DNA of 64,000 nucleotides from an uncultured Clostridia bacterium (GTDB lineage: Bacteria; Bacillota; Clostridia; Monoglobales; Monoglobaceae). Each line of letters begins with the position of its first letter. Position 1 is the stretch's first letter. A program made the position numbers and the translations under genes. The stretch covers positions 1 to 64,000 of the forward strand of contig CAKSFQ010000007.1 of the NCBI GenBank assembly GCA_934454115.1. Reading direction: 5' to 3'. A model generated the notes under the pieces. The model searched no databases. It had not been told where the DNA came from and worked only from the letters and a program-made list of their open reading frames with translations. Positions 1-8,682 of this stretch are shown here, in pieces.

Positions 1-19
1 TTTGCGGAAATTCCGCAAA
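1..19. repeat. Perfect 9-bp inverted repeat at window edge
   Basis: The first 19 bases read TTTGCGGAAATTCCGCAAA, a perfect 9-bp inverted repeat around a single base. It lies downstream of the tRNA-Arg gene on the minus strand. It could be the stem of a terminator whose T-run falls outside the window, or part of a site next to the tRNA 3' end. The window edge prevents a decision. Confidence 0.4.
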
Positions 20-71
20 CCCTTGTCATTGCTGACCAAATCGACATTATATCTTTTTGGTTCGGCATTCG

Positions 72-148
72 TGGTACGCCCGATGCGATTCGAACGCACG
101 ACCTTCAGAGTCGGAGTCTGACACTCTATCCAGCTGAGCTACGGGCGC
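72..148 (-). tRNA. tRNA-Arg (anticodon CCG), CCA encoded
   Basis: The minus strand folds as a standard cloverleaf of 77 nt including an encoded CCA at 72-74. The acceptor stem GCGCCCG pairs with CGGGCGT (one G-U pair). The anticodon stem TCAGA/TCTGA encloses the loop CTCCGAC, giving anticodon CCG for the CGG arginine codon. The T arm carries the usual GTTCGAATC. It is preceded by its own promoter at 162-190. Confidence 0.95.
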
Positions 149-161
149 ATACAACTCTTTT

Positions 162-190
162 AGTATAGCATAAATATTTACATTTTGCAA
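162..190 (-). promoter_or_regulatory. Sigma-A promoter of tRNA-Arg
   Basis: On the minus strand TTGCAA is followed after 17 bases by TATACT, about 13 bases upstream of the mature tRNA 5' end. Hexamer matches are 4/6 and 5/6. Confidence 0.7.
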
Positions 191-224
191 GTCTTTTTTG
201 AAAAAATCGCCTGTCATATAACAA

Positions 225-704
225 TTACGGCCTTTCTTCCGCAACCATACAAACCGCATAGGCAGAAATCCCATCGCCGCGGCCGGGAAATCCCAACCCC
301 TCTGTCGTGGTCGCCTTGATGCTGATACAGGAAACCGGAACCTTTAACACTTCAGCAAACCGCTCCCGCATAGCAGGGATATACGGCGCAAGCTTTGGCT
401 GCTGCGCTACAATCGTTGCATCAATATTACTGATGTAAAATCCGGCCTCTTCAAGGTGCTGCTCCACCCGTTTTAGGAGCGCCATGCTATCCGCACCGGC
501 AAATGCGGGATCGGTATCCGGGAATAATCCGCCGATATCGCCCAATGCCGCAGCGCCCAAAAGCGCGTCCATCACAGCGTGGGTCAAAACATCGGCGTCA
601 GAGTGTCCCAGAAGCCCCTTTTGGTACGGCACGGTAACGCCGCCCAAAACTAATTTTCTCTTGTCCACCAAGCGATGGACATCATATCCAAATCCAACAC
701 GCAT
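225..704 (-). CDS. ispF: 2-C-methyl-D-erythritol 2,4-cyclodiphosphate synthase
   Basis: IspF converts CDP-methylerythritol 2-phosphate to the 2,4-cyclodiphosphate in the cytosolic non-mevalonate isoprenoid pathway. The 159-aa protein has the family length. It starts [11 protein letters not shown], containing the Asp and His metal ligands, carries [11 protein letters not shown] near residues 34-44, and shows [15 protein letters not shown] near the C-terminus, the CDP-binding and trimer-contact region. A GGAGA ribosome site precedes the ATG. It follows ispD with a 98-bp gap, and the two enzymes act at consecutive stages of the same pathway (IspD, then IspE, then IspF). Confidence 0.97.
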   Translation of the reverse strand: MRVGFGYDVHRLVDKRKLVLGGVTVPYQKGLLGHSDADVLTHAVMDALLGAAALGDIGGLFPDTDPAFAGADSMALLKRVEQHLEEAGFYISNIDATIVAQQPKLAPYIPAMRERFAEVLKVPVSCISIKATTTEGLGFPGRGDGISAYAVCMVAEERP

Positions 705-802
705 CGCAATCTCTCCTGTTTTTATTTGATATCATTCTCCACCGGCCGAGCTTCTGTCTGCCGGATTCCGACAAAGGGAAAGACAACATCTGCCGCTCTC
801 AA

Positions 803-1513
803 TCAATCTACGCTGATTTCATTTCGGCTGAGCAGCGCCTCGGCAAGGGCAATGTCCTCCGGCGTGGTAATCTTAATATTCTGATACCGCCCCGGCAAAA
901 CCTGTACCGGGATATGTAAAAACTCAAAAAGCGCACAGTCATCCGTCACCGCGATTTTCTCGCGCTGCGCCCTCTTGTGCGCCTTGATAATCTCTTTGGT
1001 ATAAAACCCCTGCGGCGTCTGCATTTGCACCAGACGCTCTCTCGGCACGGTTCTTATCACAGTTCCGCGCTCATCGACTTCTTTGATGGTATCCTTGACG
1101 GCAACACCAAGCGCAGCGGCACGGCAATGATTCAGCGCATAGACAACGGACTCGATCTCCTCGACGTCAATCAGAGGACGCGCACCGTCATGAATCAACA
1201 CACGCTCTTCCCTCGCCTCGCAAAGCCCGATGAACACGGACTCCTGTCTGGAACTGCCTCCGGGAACGACCGATTTCACCTTTTCGATTTGATACTCCTT
1301 TATCATATCCCACGCAAGCATCATATCCTGTTCTCTGGCGACAAGCGTCACGTCCGTGATATTTGCCGCCCTGTCAAATGTAAGAAGGGTACGTGCCAGC
1401 GCCGGAATTCCCGATACCATTAAAAACTGCTTGCTCCCGTCCATCTTCATGCGGCTGCTGTTTCCTGCGGCCACAATCACCGCTGACGCGAGACTGTTTT
1501 CCTTTTTTTTCAA
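803..1513 (-). CDS. ispD: 2-C-methyl-D-erythritol 4-phosphate cytidylyltransferase (TTG start)
   Basis: IspD couples CTP to methylerythritol 4-phosphate in the MEP pathway. At 236 aa it matches the family. The nucleotide-binding N-terminus AAGNSSRMKMDGSKQF is present near residues 16-31, along with VLIHDGARPL near residue 105 and VPRERLVQMQTPQGF in the middle. The start is read as TTG at 1513 because GGAGGGG lies seven bases upstream and no ATG fits. It sits between carD and ispF in a minus-strand run headed by radA. Confidence 0.95.
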   Translation of the reverse strand: MKKKENSLASAVIVAAGNSSRMKMDGSKQFLMVSGIPALARTLLTFDRAANITDVTLVAREQDMMLAWDMIKEYQIEKVKSVVPGGSSRQESVFIGLCEAREERVLIHDGARPLIDVEEIESVVYALNHCRAAALGVAVKDTIKEVDERGTVIRTVPRERLVQMQTPQGFYTKEIIKAHKRAQREKIAVTDDCALFEFLHIPVQVLPGRYQNIKITTPEDIALAEALLSRNEISVD

Positions 1514-1606
1514 AAAATCCCCTCCACTGCGCCCCTTTGCATCAAAGCATCTTCTGTGTTTTGCAAGCCGTTTGCAAATAACAAGGAATCAAAGCCAAAG
1601 GCCGTT

Positions 1607-2089
1607 TTAGATCGATATCCGTTCCATCAGCATGGTCTCCACCTGCTGACAGTCCATATTTTTGGACAAGCCAATCTCCGAAACCAAGGCTGATTTTGCA
1701 TAATTTAACATTTTGCGTTCCGCATTGGATAAGCTCTTTTTCTGATCCTTGCGCAAAAGGTGCTTTGTAATTTTCGCCACCTCACAGAGCTGTCCGTCCT
1801 TTAATTTTTCGATGTTGTCGCGATAACGCTTGTTCCAGTTCCCATCCTCATGCGAATCCTCGCATTCAATAAAACAGCGGATGGCCTCATCTGCCTCCTG
1901 CCCGGAGGCCACATAGCGAACGCCGATTTCATCAATGGAGGCCGTCGGCACCAAAACCTCCACGTTGCCGATTGATAACTTTAAAACGTAGTATTGATGC
2001 GCCTCACCCAAGATACATCGTTCTTCCACACCTTCGATGATGCCGGCCCCATGCATAGGATAGGCAACCTTATCGCCGATCTGAAACAT
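1607..2089 (-). CDS. CarD/CdnL family RNA polymerase-binding regulator
   Basis: The 160-aa protein begins MFQIGDKVAYPMHGAGIIEGVE, the typical CarD/TRCF RNA-polymerase-interacting domain (about residues 1-65). A helical C-terminal half follows that in relatives contacts promoter DNA and stabilises open complexes. Family knowledge places it as a global transcription regulator; nothing here shows which genes it controls. It lies 23 bp after radA and ahead of ispD-ispF, an arrangement common in Clostridia. An AGAGGG ribosome site precedes the ATG. Confidence 0.88.
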   Translation of the reverse strand: MFQIGDKVAYPMHGAGIIEGVEERCILGEAHQYYVLKLSIGNVEVLVPTASIDEIGVRYVASGQEADEAIRCFIECEDSHEDGNWNKRYRDNIEKLKDGQLCEVAKITKHLLRKDQKKSLSNAERKMLNYAKSALVSEIGLSKNMDCQQVETMLMERISI

Positions 2090-2112
2090 TTTTTTACCCT
2101 CTTTCTGCTGAT

Positions 2113-3471
2113 CTACAAGACATCCGTCAACACCTGACGAATGTTGCTGTATGCGCTCACTTCAATTTTGTCAAACTTTTTAAGTCCTTCCCGATTAGAC
2201 GCCGGGATCAGACAACGCTGAAATCCCAGCTTTTCTGCCTCGGCAATCCGATTTTCCAAAAAGTTGCAGGATCGCAGCTCCCCGGTGAGCCCCACCTCAC
2301 CGATGGCAACCAGTCCGCTGTCTAACGGACGATTCCGAAAACTGGACGCAATGGCAAGCAACACGCCAAGATCCACAGCCGGCTCCAGCATCCGCAGTCC
2401 TCCCACAACATTGACATAGATATCATAGCCGGAGGTCGGCATCCCCATGCGTTTTTCCAGCACGGCAAGCAGCATTAAGACGCGGGATAAATCCACGCCG
2501 GTGCTCATTCGGCGCGCATTGCCGTAGTTTGAAGTTGCCGCAAGCGCCTGCACCTCTGCCAGTACCGGGCGCGTCCCCTCCATAGTACATAAAATGCAGG
2601 ATCCGGCCTCTCCTTCCGGCCGACCGGAAAGCAAGGCAAGCGATGGATTGGGAATCTCGCACAGTCCGGATGCCGACATCTCAAAAACACCGATCTCGTT
2701 GGTAGAACCAAATCGGTTCTTGATGGCACGGATAATCCGATAGGCACGCTGCTGCTCTCCCTCAAAATAGAGGACGCAGTCGACGATATGCTCTAAAATC
2801 TTTGGTCCGGCAATGGATCCCTCCTTGGTAACATGTCCTACCAGAAAGGTTGCGATCGATTCCTCCTTGGCAATCCGCATCAGTCCGGCTGCTACATCGC
2901 GAATCTGCGTCACGCTGCCCGGCGCCGGTGTCAGCGCCGGATTAAACATCGTCTGCACCGAATCCACAATCAAAATATCCGGTTTTTCCTGATAGATACA
3001 GGCAATCACATTGGACATATTGGTTTCGGAATATATGCGCAGATTTTCAGCCTGTACCCCAAGACGGTCGGCGCGCAGCTTGATCTGCCGCTGCGATTCC
3101 TCGCCGGAAACATAAAGAATTTTATGTTTTTTCCCCAGGGTTTCGCAGCACTGCAGCAGGATGGTTGATTTTCCGATGCCCGGATCGCCGCCAATCAGCA
3201 CCAGCGAACCCGGCACAATGCCGCCGCCCAGCACGCGATCCAGTTCTCCCATGCCGGTAGAAATCCGCATTTCCTCTGCGGTTGAAATATCCTTAAGCGG
3301 CTTCGGTTTTCCGGACGAGGCAATCCCTGCGGCCTGGCTATTCCCTTTTTGTATGGGCACAACCGTCTCTTCATTCATGGTGTTCCAGGCGCCGCAGCCC
3401 GGACATTTCCCCATCCACTTCAGGGATTCCGTTCCGCAGTCCGAACACACAAAGACTGTTTTCTGCTTCAT
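2113..3471 (-). CDS. radA: DNA repair protein RadA
   Basis: RadA is a RecA-like ATPase that processes recombination intermediates and promotes branch migration. Seen in order are an N-terminal C4 zinc finger (CSDCG then CPGCGAW), Walker A GGDPGIGKST near residue 95, the RadA-specific KNRFG motif in the middle, and a C-terminal Lon-protease-like domain with YDIYVNVVGGL. I place the start at 3471 (MKQKTVFVCSDCG, 452 aa), where GGAG is six bases upstream, rather than four codons earlier. It is the first gene of the radA-carD-ispD-ispF run, behind the promoter at 3515-3543. Confidence 0.95.
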   Translation of the reverse strand: MKQKTVFVCSDCGTESLKWMGKCPGCGAWNTMNEETVVPIQKGNSQAAGIASSGKPKPLKDISTAEEMRISTGMGELDRVLGGGIVPGSLVLIGGDPGIGKSTILLQCCETLGKKHKILYVSGEESQRQIKLRADRLGVQAENLRIYSETNMSNVIACIYQEKPDILIVDSVQTMFNPALTPAPGSVTQIRDVAAGLMRIAKEESIATFLVGHVTKEGSIAGPKILEHIVDCVLYFEGEQQRAYRIIRAIKNRFGSTNEIGVFEMSASGLCEIPNPSLALLSGRPEGEAGSCILCTMEGTRPVLAEVQALAATSNYGNARRMSTGVDLSRVLMLLAVLEKRMGMPTSGYDIYVNVVGGLRMLEPAVDLGVLLAIASSFRNRPLDSGLVAIGEVGLTGELRSCNFLENRIAEAEKLGFQRCLIPASNREGLKKFDKIEVSAYSNIRQVLTDVL

Positions 3472-3514
3472 AATGATCTCCATTTTACTTTTATTTTACC
3501 AATCATCTCCTTTC

Positions 3515-3543
3515 AGTATACCATAAATATTTAATTTTGTCCA
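3515..3543 (-). promoter_or_regulatory. Promoter of radA-carD-ispD-ispF
   Basis: Minus-strand TGGACA, 17 bases, then TATACT (both 5/6) in an AT-rich stretch about 44 bases upstream of the radA start. Confidence 0.7.
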
Positions 3544-3660
3544 GATTTTATCACGGATTTTGACCTTATTTTCCATTTGATAACAGAAATTCAAAAGGAA
3601 AAGTTTTTTCGGATTTGACCGATAAAACACGGATTTTGGCTAAAAAGGAGGGAATTTGTG

Positions 3661-3689
3661 TTGACTTTTTGAAAAAAACCTTTTATAAT
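3661..3689 (+). promoter_or_regulatory. Promoter of the HTH gene
   Basis: TTGACT, 17 bases, TATAAT. Just downstream, ATGTGA occurs twice (3694 and 3704) with a 4-bp spacer near the expected start of transcription, which could be an operator for the HTH protein itself. Confidence 0.75.
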
Positions 3690-3727
3690 AGTGGATGTGA
3701 CATCATGTGATTACAAAGGAGAGCATT

Positions 3728-4093
3728 ATGGATCAGTTAACAGCACTGATAAAGCAAGAAATCAGAAAACAGTTTAAAAGTGTGAGAAAGTTTACCGCCT
3801 ACCTTGGTCTGCCCTATACTACCGTGTCCAGCGCACTCCGCAACGGAATCGGCGGCACCTCTTACGAGACAGTCATGAAGATTTGCCGGGCTTTGGGGAT
3901 TGCTCAGGTCAACTATCAAGATCCTGTTTTAATCAACGATGACACGCTCAGCGTGCTCAGCCGTTACCATCTGCTGGACGGGCAGGGCGCGCATACGGTA
4001 CGTATTGTTCTTGAGATGGAATTTGCCCGCTGTGCCGGAAAACCGTTTTCCACCTATTTTATTGAAAACGGCGCCGGGAAACCCAAATCATAA
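3728..4093 (+). CDS. Cro/C1-type helix-turn-helix protein
   Basis: This 121-aa protein has an HTH_3-like N-terminal domain. Residues about 20-60 read KFTAYLGLPYTTVSSALRNG and then YETVMKICRALGI, the pattern of a phage-repressor-type DNA-binding domain. The second half is unassigned. The ATG at 3728 has AAAGGAG at 3716-3722 and is preferred over an in-frame ATG seven codons upstream that overlaps that site. It stands alone on the plus strand with its own promoter and terminator. Targets are unknown; autoregulation is a guess from the promoter repeats. Confidence 0.8.
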   Translation: MDQLTALIKQEIRKQFKSVRKFTAYLGLPYTTVSSALRNGIGGTSYETVMKICRALGIAQVNYQDPVLINDDTLSVLSRYHLLDGQGAHTVRIVLEMEFARCAGKPFSTYFIENGAGKPKS

Positions 4094-4098
4094 TAGAA

Positions 4099-4138
4099 AA
4101 CACGAGGCAGAATTTTGCTGCCCCGTGTTATTTTTTTC
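4099..4138. terminator. Intrinsic terminator between HTH gene and gpsA
   Basis: AACACG-A-GGCAG pairs with CTGCC-C-CGTGTT around a 7-nt loop and is followed by ATTTTTTT on plus. The minus side also ends in TTTTC, so it probably serves both converging units. Confidence 0.85.
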
Positions 4139-4160
4139 TTATTTTATAGTTCAGTGCATT

Positions 4161-5174
4161 TTACCGCATTTTTAAGAAGGATTTTTCTGTCTCATGCTTC
4201 TTTTCGCGCCCCATCAGATTACGCACTGCCTCCTTCGGTGAAATCCCCTCAAACAGTACCCGATACGCCTCCTGGACAATCGGCATTTCAACGCCCGTCT
4301 TTTTTGCAAGATCATGGGCGGCACGACAGGTTTTTACACCCTCTACCACCATTTTGACCTCCTTCTGCGCTTCTTCCAGGCTCTTTCCCTGCCCGATCAG
4401 GATACCGGCGCGGCGGTTACGAGAATGCATACTGGTACAGGTTACAATTAAATCCCCGATGCCGGAAAGACCGCAAAACGTTTCCGCCTTCGCGCCCATC
4501 GAGACGCCCAGACGGGAAATTTCAACAATGCCGCGTGTCATCAGCGCCGCCTTGGTGTTATCCCCAAGCCCCATTCCGTCCAGAATCCCGGCACACAGTG
4601 CAATGACATTTTTCAGAGCCCCGCCGAGCTCCACACCCAGCACATCGGGATTGGTGTACACTCTGAAATCCGGGTTCATCATAATATCCTGAATCAAATT
4701 GGCAACCGTCTCCGAATCGGCGGCCACAACATTGGTGGTCGGAATCCTGCGCGAGACTTCCTCGGCATGGCTCGGCCCGGACATCACCGCAATTTCACAA
4801 AGCGGCAGCTCCTGTTTTAAAACCTGTGACATGGTACAAAGACTTTCTTCCTCCAGACCCTTGGAAATATTCAGTACCAGCTGCTTGGGCTTTAAGACGC
4901 CTGCCAGGCTCTTTGCCGTCTGCCGCATGGCATGGGATGGCACCGCAACAATCACCAGCTGCGCATCGGCACAGTCCTCCATCTGACCGGTAAACCGTAC
5001 CGTCTCCGGAATTTTTACCCCGGGCAAAAACCTCCTGTTTTCATGGCGCTCCTTTAGTTCTTCGTATTCTTCTGTCAGATAGGACCAGAGCATGATCTCG
5101 TGCCCGTTTTGCGCCAGCATAATTGCAACGGCGGTTCCCCAGCTTCCCGATCCTATCACACTGATTTTAGCCAT
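4161..5174 (-). CDS. gpsA: Glycerol-3-phosphate dehydrogenase [NAD(P)+]
   Basis: GpsA reduces dihydroxyacetone phosphate to sn-glycerol 3-phosphate for phospholipid synthesis. The Rossmann motif GSGSWGTA is at the N-terminus, the catalytic-lysine segment GGALKNVIAL lies near residue 185, and GLSGIGDLIVTC follows. The start at 5174 (MAKISVIGSG, 337 aa) has AAAGGGG nine bases upstream; the longer reading frame is not supported. It directly follows plsY, the next enzyme to use its product, so the two form a lipid-precursor pair in the der operon. Confidence 0.96.
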   Translation of the reverse strand: MAKISVIGSGSWGTAVAIMLAQNGHEIMLWSYLTEEYEELKERHENRRFLPGVKIPETVRFTGQMEDCADAQLVIVAVPSHAMRQTAKSLAGVLKPKQLVLNISKGLEEESLCTMSQVLKQELPLCEIAVMSGPSHAEEVSRRIPTTNVVAADSETVANLIQDIMMNPDFRVYTNPDVLGVELGGALKNVIALCAGILDGMGLGDNTKAALMTRGIVEISRLGVSMGAKAETFCGLSGIGDLIVTCTSMHSRNRRAGILIGQGKSLEEAQKEVKMVVEGVKTCRAAHDLAKKTGVEMPIVQEAYRVLFEGISPKEAVRNLMGREKKHETEKSFLKMR

Positions 5175-5190
5175 AACCATGTGCCCCTTT

Positions 5191-5820
5191 CTATCTCTTT
5201 TTCTGTCCAAGCTTACTTTCTGTGCCGGCAAGTAAGCGGCCGATGTTGGCGTGATGCATTACGATCACCAAGGCGGCGAGCACGGCCGAAAAGCCGATAT
5301 ACCACCAATCACCGAATCGGAAAATCAGCGCCATCGCCAAAAGCGCCACGCCGCCCAAAATGCTGCCGAGTGACACATACCTTGTGACCGCCATCACCAA
5401 AATCGCAATGGCCAGCACGGCAAGGCCGATTTTCCAATCCGCAAACAAAATGGCAACCGCCGAGACCAGTACACCCTTACCGCCGTGAAAGTGAAAATAA
5501 AGCGGAAAGTTATGTCCAAGCACCACCCCGATGCCGGCGGCATAAACCGCAAGATCACGCTGATCCTCCGACAGCGGACTGAGGTACGCAATCAGCATCC
5601 CGATCAGAATCGCAAAAACCGCCTTCATGCCATCGCCAAGGACCACAAAAAGCGCGGCTTTTTTTCCGTATGTACGGAGCGCGTTGGTCGCCCCGGCGTT
5701 ACCGCTTCCGTGGGTGCGGATATCGTCACCGGCAATGATTTTTCCGGCGATAATGGCGGTACTGATACTGCCGATCAGATAGGCCGCCGCCATAATGATC
5801 ATGAACCATAATCCTCTCAT
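5191..5820 (-). CDS. plsY: Glycerol-3-phosphate acyltransferase PlsY
   Basis: PlsY acylates glycerol 3-phosphate with acyl-phosphate at the membrane. The 209-aa protein is hydrophobic with several transmembrane segments. It contains the family motifs GSGNAGATNALRTYG (about residues 38-52) and FHFHGGKGV (about 105-113). It lies 17 bp after der and 16 bp before gpsA. Confidence 0.95.
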   Translation of the reverse strand: MRGLWFMIIMAAAYLIGSISTAIIAGKIIAGDDIRTHGSGNAGATNALRTYGKKAALFVVLGDGMKAVFAILIGMLIAYLSPLSEDQRDLAVYAAGIGVVLGHNFPLYFHFHGGKGVLVSAVAILFADWKIGLAVLAIAILVMAVTRYVSLGSILGGVALLAMALIFRFGDWWYIGFSAVLAALVIVMHHANIGRLLAGTESKLGQKKR

Positions 5821-5837
5821 ACCGAACTTCCTCTCAT

Positions 5838-7160
5838 TTACTTTTTCTCGTTCTTTTCCCGGATCAGCATCCGAATCGGCGTGCCCTCAAACCCAAACTT
5901 GGCACGCAGCTGATTTTCCAGATAACGCACGTAGGAATAATGCGCCAGCTCCGCCCGGTTGACAAACAATACAAAAGTAGGGGGTTTTACGGACGCCTGC
6001 GTTGCATAATAAATTTTCAGGCGCTTTCCCTTGTCGGAGGGCGGCTGCACCATAGCAATCGCCTCATTGATGACATCGTTTAAGATACCGGTAGAAATCC
6101 TCTTTCTGTTTTGCTCCAGCACCGACTGAATCATCGGAAAAAGCGTGTCCACCCGAAGTCCGGTCTTTGCCGAAACAAAGACGGATGGCGCGTACATCAT
6201 AAAATTAAGTCCCTCTTTGACGCGGTTTTGAAAATTCTTCATGGTGTTGGTTTCCTTTTCGACCGCGTCCCATTTGTTGATGACCACAATGCTCGCCTTG
6301 CCGCTGTCGTGAACATAACCTGCAATTTTGGAATCCTGTTCGCTGATTCCTTCTTTGGCATCGATCATAATCAGGCAAACGTCCGCACGGTCTACGGCGG
6401 CTAAGGCGCGCACCACGCTGTACCGCTCCACCGTCTCGTTAATATGTCCGCGTTTGCGCATGCCGGCGGTGTCGATCAGCACATACTTCTGACCGTCGCG
6501 TTCATAGACGCTGTCAATCGCGTCGCGCGTTGTCCCGGCAATATCGCTGACGATGACACGGTTCTCTCCCAAAATATAGTTAACCAGCGAGGATTTCCCG
6601 GCGTTGGGCTTTCCCACAATGGCGACGTGAATGATCTCTTCCTCCGCCTCTTCTGCCGCCGCGGCGGGGAAGAGTGCCACCATCTCGTCCAGAAGATCGC
6701 CGAGCCCCAACCCGTGAATCGACGACACAGGATACGGCTCACCAATGCCAAGGTTATAAAACTCATACATTTCCATCGGCGGATTACCGGGGTTATCCAC
6801 CTTGTTGCAGACCAAAAGTACTGGACGGCTACACTTTCGCAACATGGCCGCAACCTCTTTATCGGCTGCCGTCACGCCATCGCGGACGTTTACCATAAAC
6901 AAAATAACGTCTGCCATATCCAGCGCCATTTGCGCCTGTTCCCGCATTTGGGATAAAATCACGTCTTTGCTGGACGGTTCGATCCCTCCGGTATCGATCA
7001 GCGTAAAGTGGTGTCCGCACCACTCCGCATCCGCATAGATACGATCCCTGGTGATTCCGGGCGTATCCTCCACGATGGAAATTCTCTTTCCGCTTACTTT
7101 ATTAAAAAGGGTAGATTTTCCCACATTCGGGCGTCCTACCACTGCTACAACCGGTTTCAT
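5838..7160 (-). CDS. der: Ribosome-associated GTPase Der (EngA)
   Basis: Der is a tandem GTPase needed for 50S ribosome assembly. The 440-aa protein has a first G domain with GRPNVGKST and CNKVD, and a second with GKPNAGKSS, DTAGMRKRG and INKWD. A C-terminal KH-like domain follows. Length and motif order are standard. It lies between the DUF512 radical SAM gene and plsY with small gaps, as in many Clostridia. Confidence 0.97.
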   Translation of the reverse strand: MKPVVAVVGRPNVGKSTLFNKVSGKRISIVEDTPGITRDRIYADAEWCGHHFTLIDTGGIEPSSKDVILSQMREQAQMALDMADVILFMVNVRDGVTAADKEVAAMLRKCSRPVLLVCNKVDNPGNPPMEMYEFYNLGIGEPYPVSSIHGLGLGDLLDEMVALFPAAAAEEAEEEIIHVAIVGKPNAGKSSLVNYILGENRVIVSDIAGTTRDAIDSVYERDGQKYVLIDTAGMRKRGHINETVERYSVVRALAAVDRADVCLIMIDAKEGISEQDSKIAGYVHDSGKASIVVINKWDAVEKETNTMKNFQNRVKEGLNFMMYAPSVFVSAKTGLRVDTLFPMIQSVLEQNRKRISTGILNDVINEAIAMVQPPSDKGKRLKIYYATQASVKPPTFVLFVNRAELAHYSYVRYLENQLRAKFGFEGTPIRMLIREKNEKK

Positions 7161-7194
7161 ATACTTCCTCCTTCATCTTAGGCAGCGTACCGCA

Positions 7195-8469
7195 CTAGTG
7201 CAGCAACGCATCCAGCAGCGCATAGCCATCATTTTGCACGATCACGACCCGAACACCAAGCGCCTGCTCTACGTCCTGTACCGTCTTATCGTCTAAAAAT
7301 ACATCCTCATCATGCCGCAGCATCGCCGAGGACAAGAGCAGTTCCTCACCCAAATCGCGCCCGCGAAGCTGCGCAATCAAATCACCGCCGGTAATCAGTC
7401 CCGTCACCGTAATCCGTTCTCCGAAAAAGCGGTTTACGATCGGAATTACCCGCACTTTTTCGCCTTGCAGCTTTGCAGCAAGACCGCTTAAAATTTCATA
7501 GGCGCTCTGACCCGTCGCAATCGTCTTTTTGTGTTTGGGGACGCGTTTTTTGGTTTCCCGCAGCGCCTCCTCAAATTCATAGCAAAGCGAGGTGCATAGT
7601 CCGACGCCGTTTTCCAGCTGCGGAAACCCCTCGTAGTCATCATAATCCGGAAACGGCATTTTTGCCATAATATAAAACTCATCGCCAAGATACACCAGGC
7701 GCGTACCGTGGCTTTGCAAAAACTTTTCCTGCCATGCATGCACCCTAGCAATCGTTTTTTTTGCCATCTCCGCGTCAAACGGCTGCAGCTCCGCAAGTCC
7801 CTCCCGGTGCGCCGACAATCCGACCGGCACAATCGAGATGCTCTCTACATTTTCACCAAGCGCGCCCAGATCGCCGAGCGTCCGATCCAGCTCTGCGCCG
7901 TCGTTATAGCCCGGGCAGAGCACAATCTGTGCGTTGATACAAAGTCCGCCCTCGGCAAATCGCTTGAGGTAGGACAGAACCTCTCCGGCGCGGCGGTTAT
8001 GCAGCATATGCTTTCGCAGCTCCGGATTGGTGGTATGAACCGAAATATTGATCCGCGGAAGATGATACCTTAAAATGCGGTCAACGTCCTCCGGCGACAT
8101 ATTCGTCATGCTGACGTAATTTCCCTGCAAAAAAGAAAGCCGAAAATCATCATCTTTAAAGTAGCACGTCTTTCGCATGCCCTTTGGCAGCTGGTCAATA
8201 AAACAAAAGACACAGCGATTATGACACGAACGCGGCGCATCGATCAAAAGGGTATCAAAGCTGATACCAAGCGGCACGTAGTCCTCATTTTCAATGGTGA
8301 CACTGCGATCCGTCAGCACAATCTGCACGTTTTCCTGACACGAGGCATACATAAAATCAAGATAATCGCAGATCGTAATCCCGTTGATGCTCTCAATGCA
8401 ATCACCGGGGCGCAGCCCTGCCTTTTGTGCGGGGCTTTTCGGATCTACTTGTGCAATTCTGACTGCCAT
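7195..8469 (-). CDS. PDZ / radical SAM / DUF512 protein
   Basis: The 424-aa protein opens with a PDZ-like segment (about residues 1-60, AQKAGLRPGDCIESING). This leads to a radical SAM-like region with CHNRCVFCFIDQLP (C-x3-C-x2-C) near residue 83, and a C-terminal DUF512 region. This architecture is a recognised but functionally uncharacterised family often placed next to der in Clostridia. The location suggests a role linked to ribosome or membrane biogenesis, but that is only inference. Transcription likely starts from 8502-8530 and continues through der-plsY-gpsA. Confidence 0.85.
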   Translation of the reverse strand: MAVRIAQVDPKSPAQKAGLRPGDCIESINGITICDYLDFMYASCQENVQIVLTDRSVTIENEDYVPLGISFDTLLIDAPRSCHNRCVFCFIDQLPKGMRKTCYFKDDDFRLSFLQGNYVSMTNMSPEDVDRILRYHLPRINISVHTTNPELRKHMLHNRRAGEVLSYLKRFAEGGLCINAQIVLCPGYNDGAELDRTLGDLGALGENVESISIVPVGLSAHREGLAELQPFDAEMAKKTIARVHAWQEKFLQSHGTRLVYLGDEFYIMAKMPFPDYDDYEGFPQLENGVGLCTSLCYEFEEALRETKKRVPKHKKTIATGQSAYEILSGLAAKLQGEKVRVIPIVNRFFGERITVTGLITGGDLIAQLRGRDLGEELLLSSAMLRHDEDVFLDDKTVQDVEQALGVRVVIVQNDGYALLDALLH

Positions 8470-8501
8470 AGCCTTTACTTCCTCTTTCTCATAATATACT
8501 C

Positions 8502-8530
8502 AGTATAGCACAGATTCTTGCATGTTACAA
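8502..8530 (-). promoter_or_regulatory. Promoter of DUF512-der-plsY-gpsA
   Basis: TTGTAA, 17 bases, TATACT on the minus strand, about 33 bases upstream of the DUF512 gene start. Confidence 0.6.
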
Positions 8531-8544
8531 GAAAAAAATAAAAA

Positions 8545-8630
8545 ACGAAGCCGCGTTAGCCGCCAAAAATCAGACCGAACCCCAAACAAATGAGAGACCG
8601 ATCATTTTCTTATCGGGCGGCGTTTTTTTC
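8545..8630. other. Structured intergenic segment, nested inverted repeats
   Basis: GCCGCC at 8559-8564 can pair with GGCGGC at 8616-8621, enclosing an inner CCGAT/ATCGG hairpin (8598-8616). T-runs occur on both strands outside it (GTTTTTTT at 8622-8629 on plus; a long T-run at 8531-8545 on minus). It may be a double terminator isolating rpmF from the DUF512 unit, or a small structured RNA. No coding potential is seen. Confidence 0.35.
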
Positions 8631-8637
8631 ACAAGAA

Positions 8638-8670
8638 GAAAAAAGAGCTATGACGCATGTCACAGCCCTC
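8638..8670 (-). terminator. Terminator of yceD-rpmF
   Basis: On the minus strand GAGGGCTGTGAC and GTCATAGCTC pair with a small bulge around GCAT's complement, and a T-run follows, 13 bases after the rpmF stop. Confidence 0.65.
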
Positions 8671-8682
8671 TCCATCATCCAT

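Noticed and set aside
47..274. 75-aa ORF across the tRNA-Arg gene
   Set aside because: It is the antisense reading of the tRNA region and yields the well-known spurious PVAQLDRVSDSDSEG peptide seen over tRNA genes; no ribosome site.
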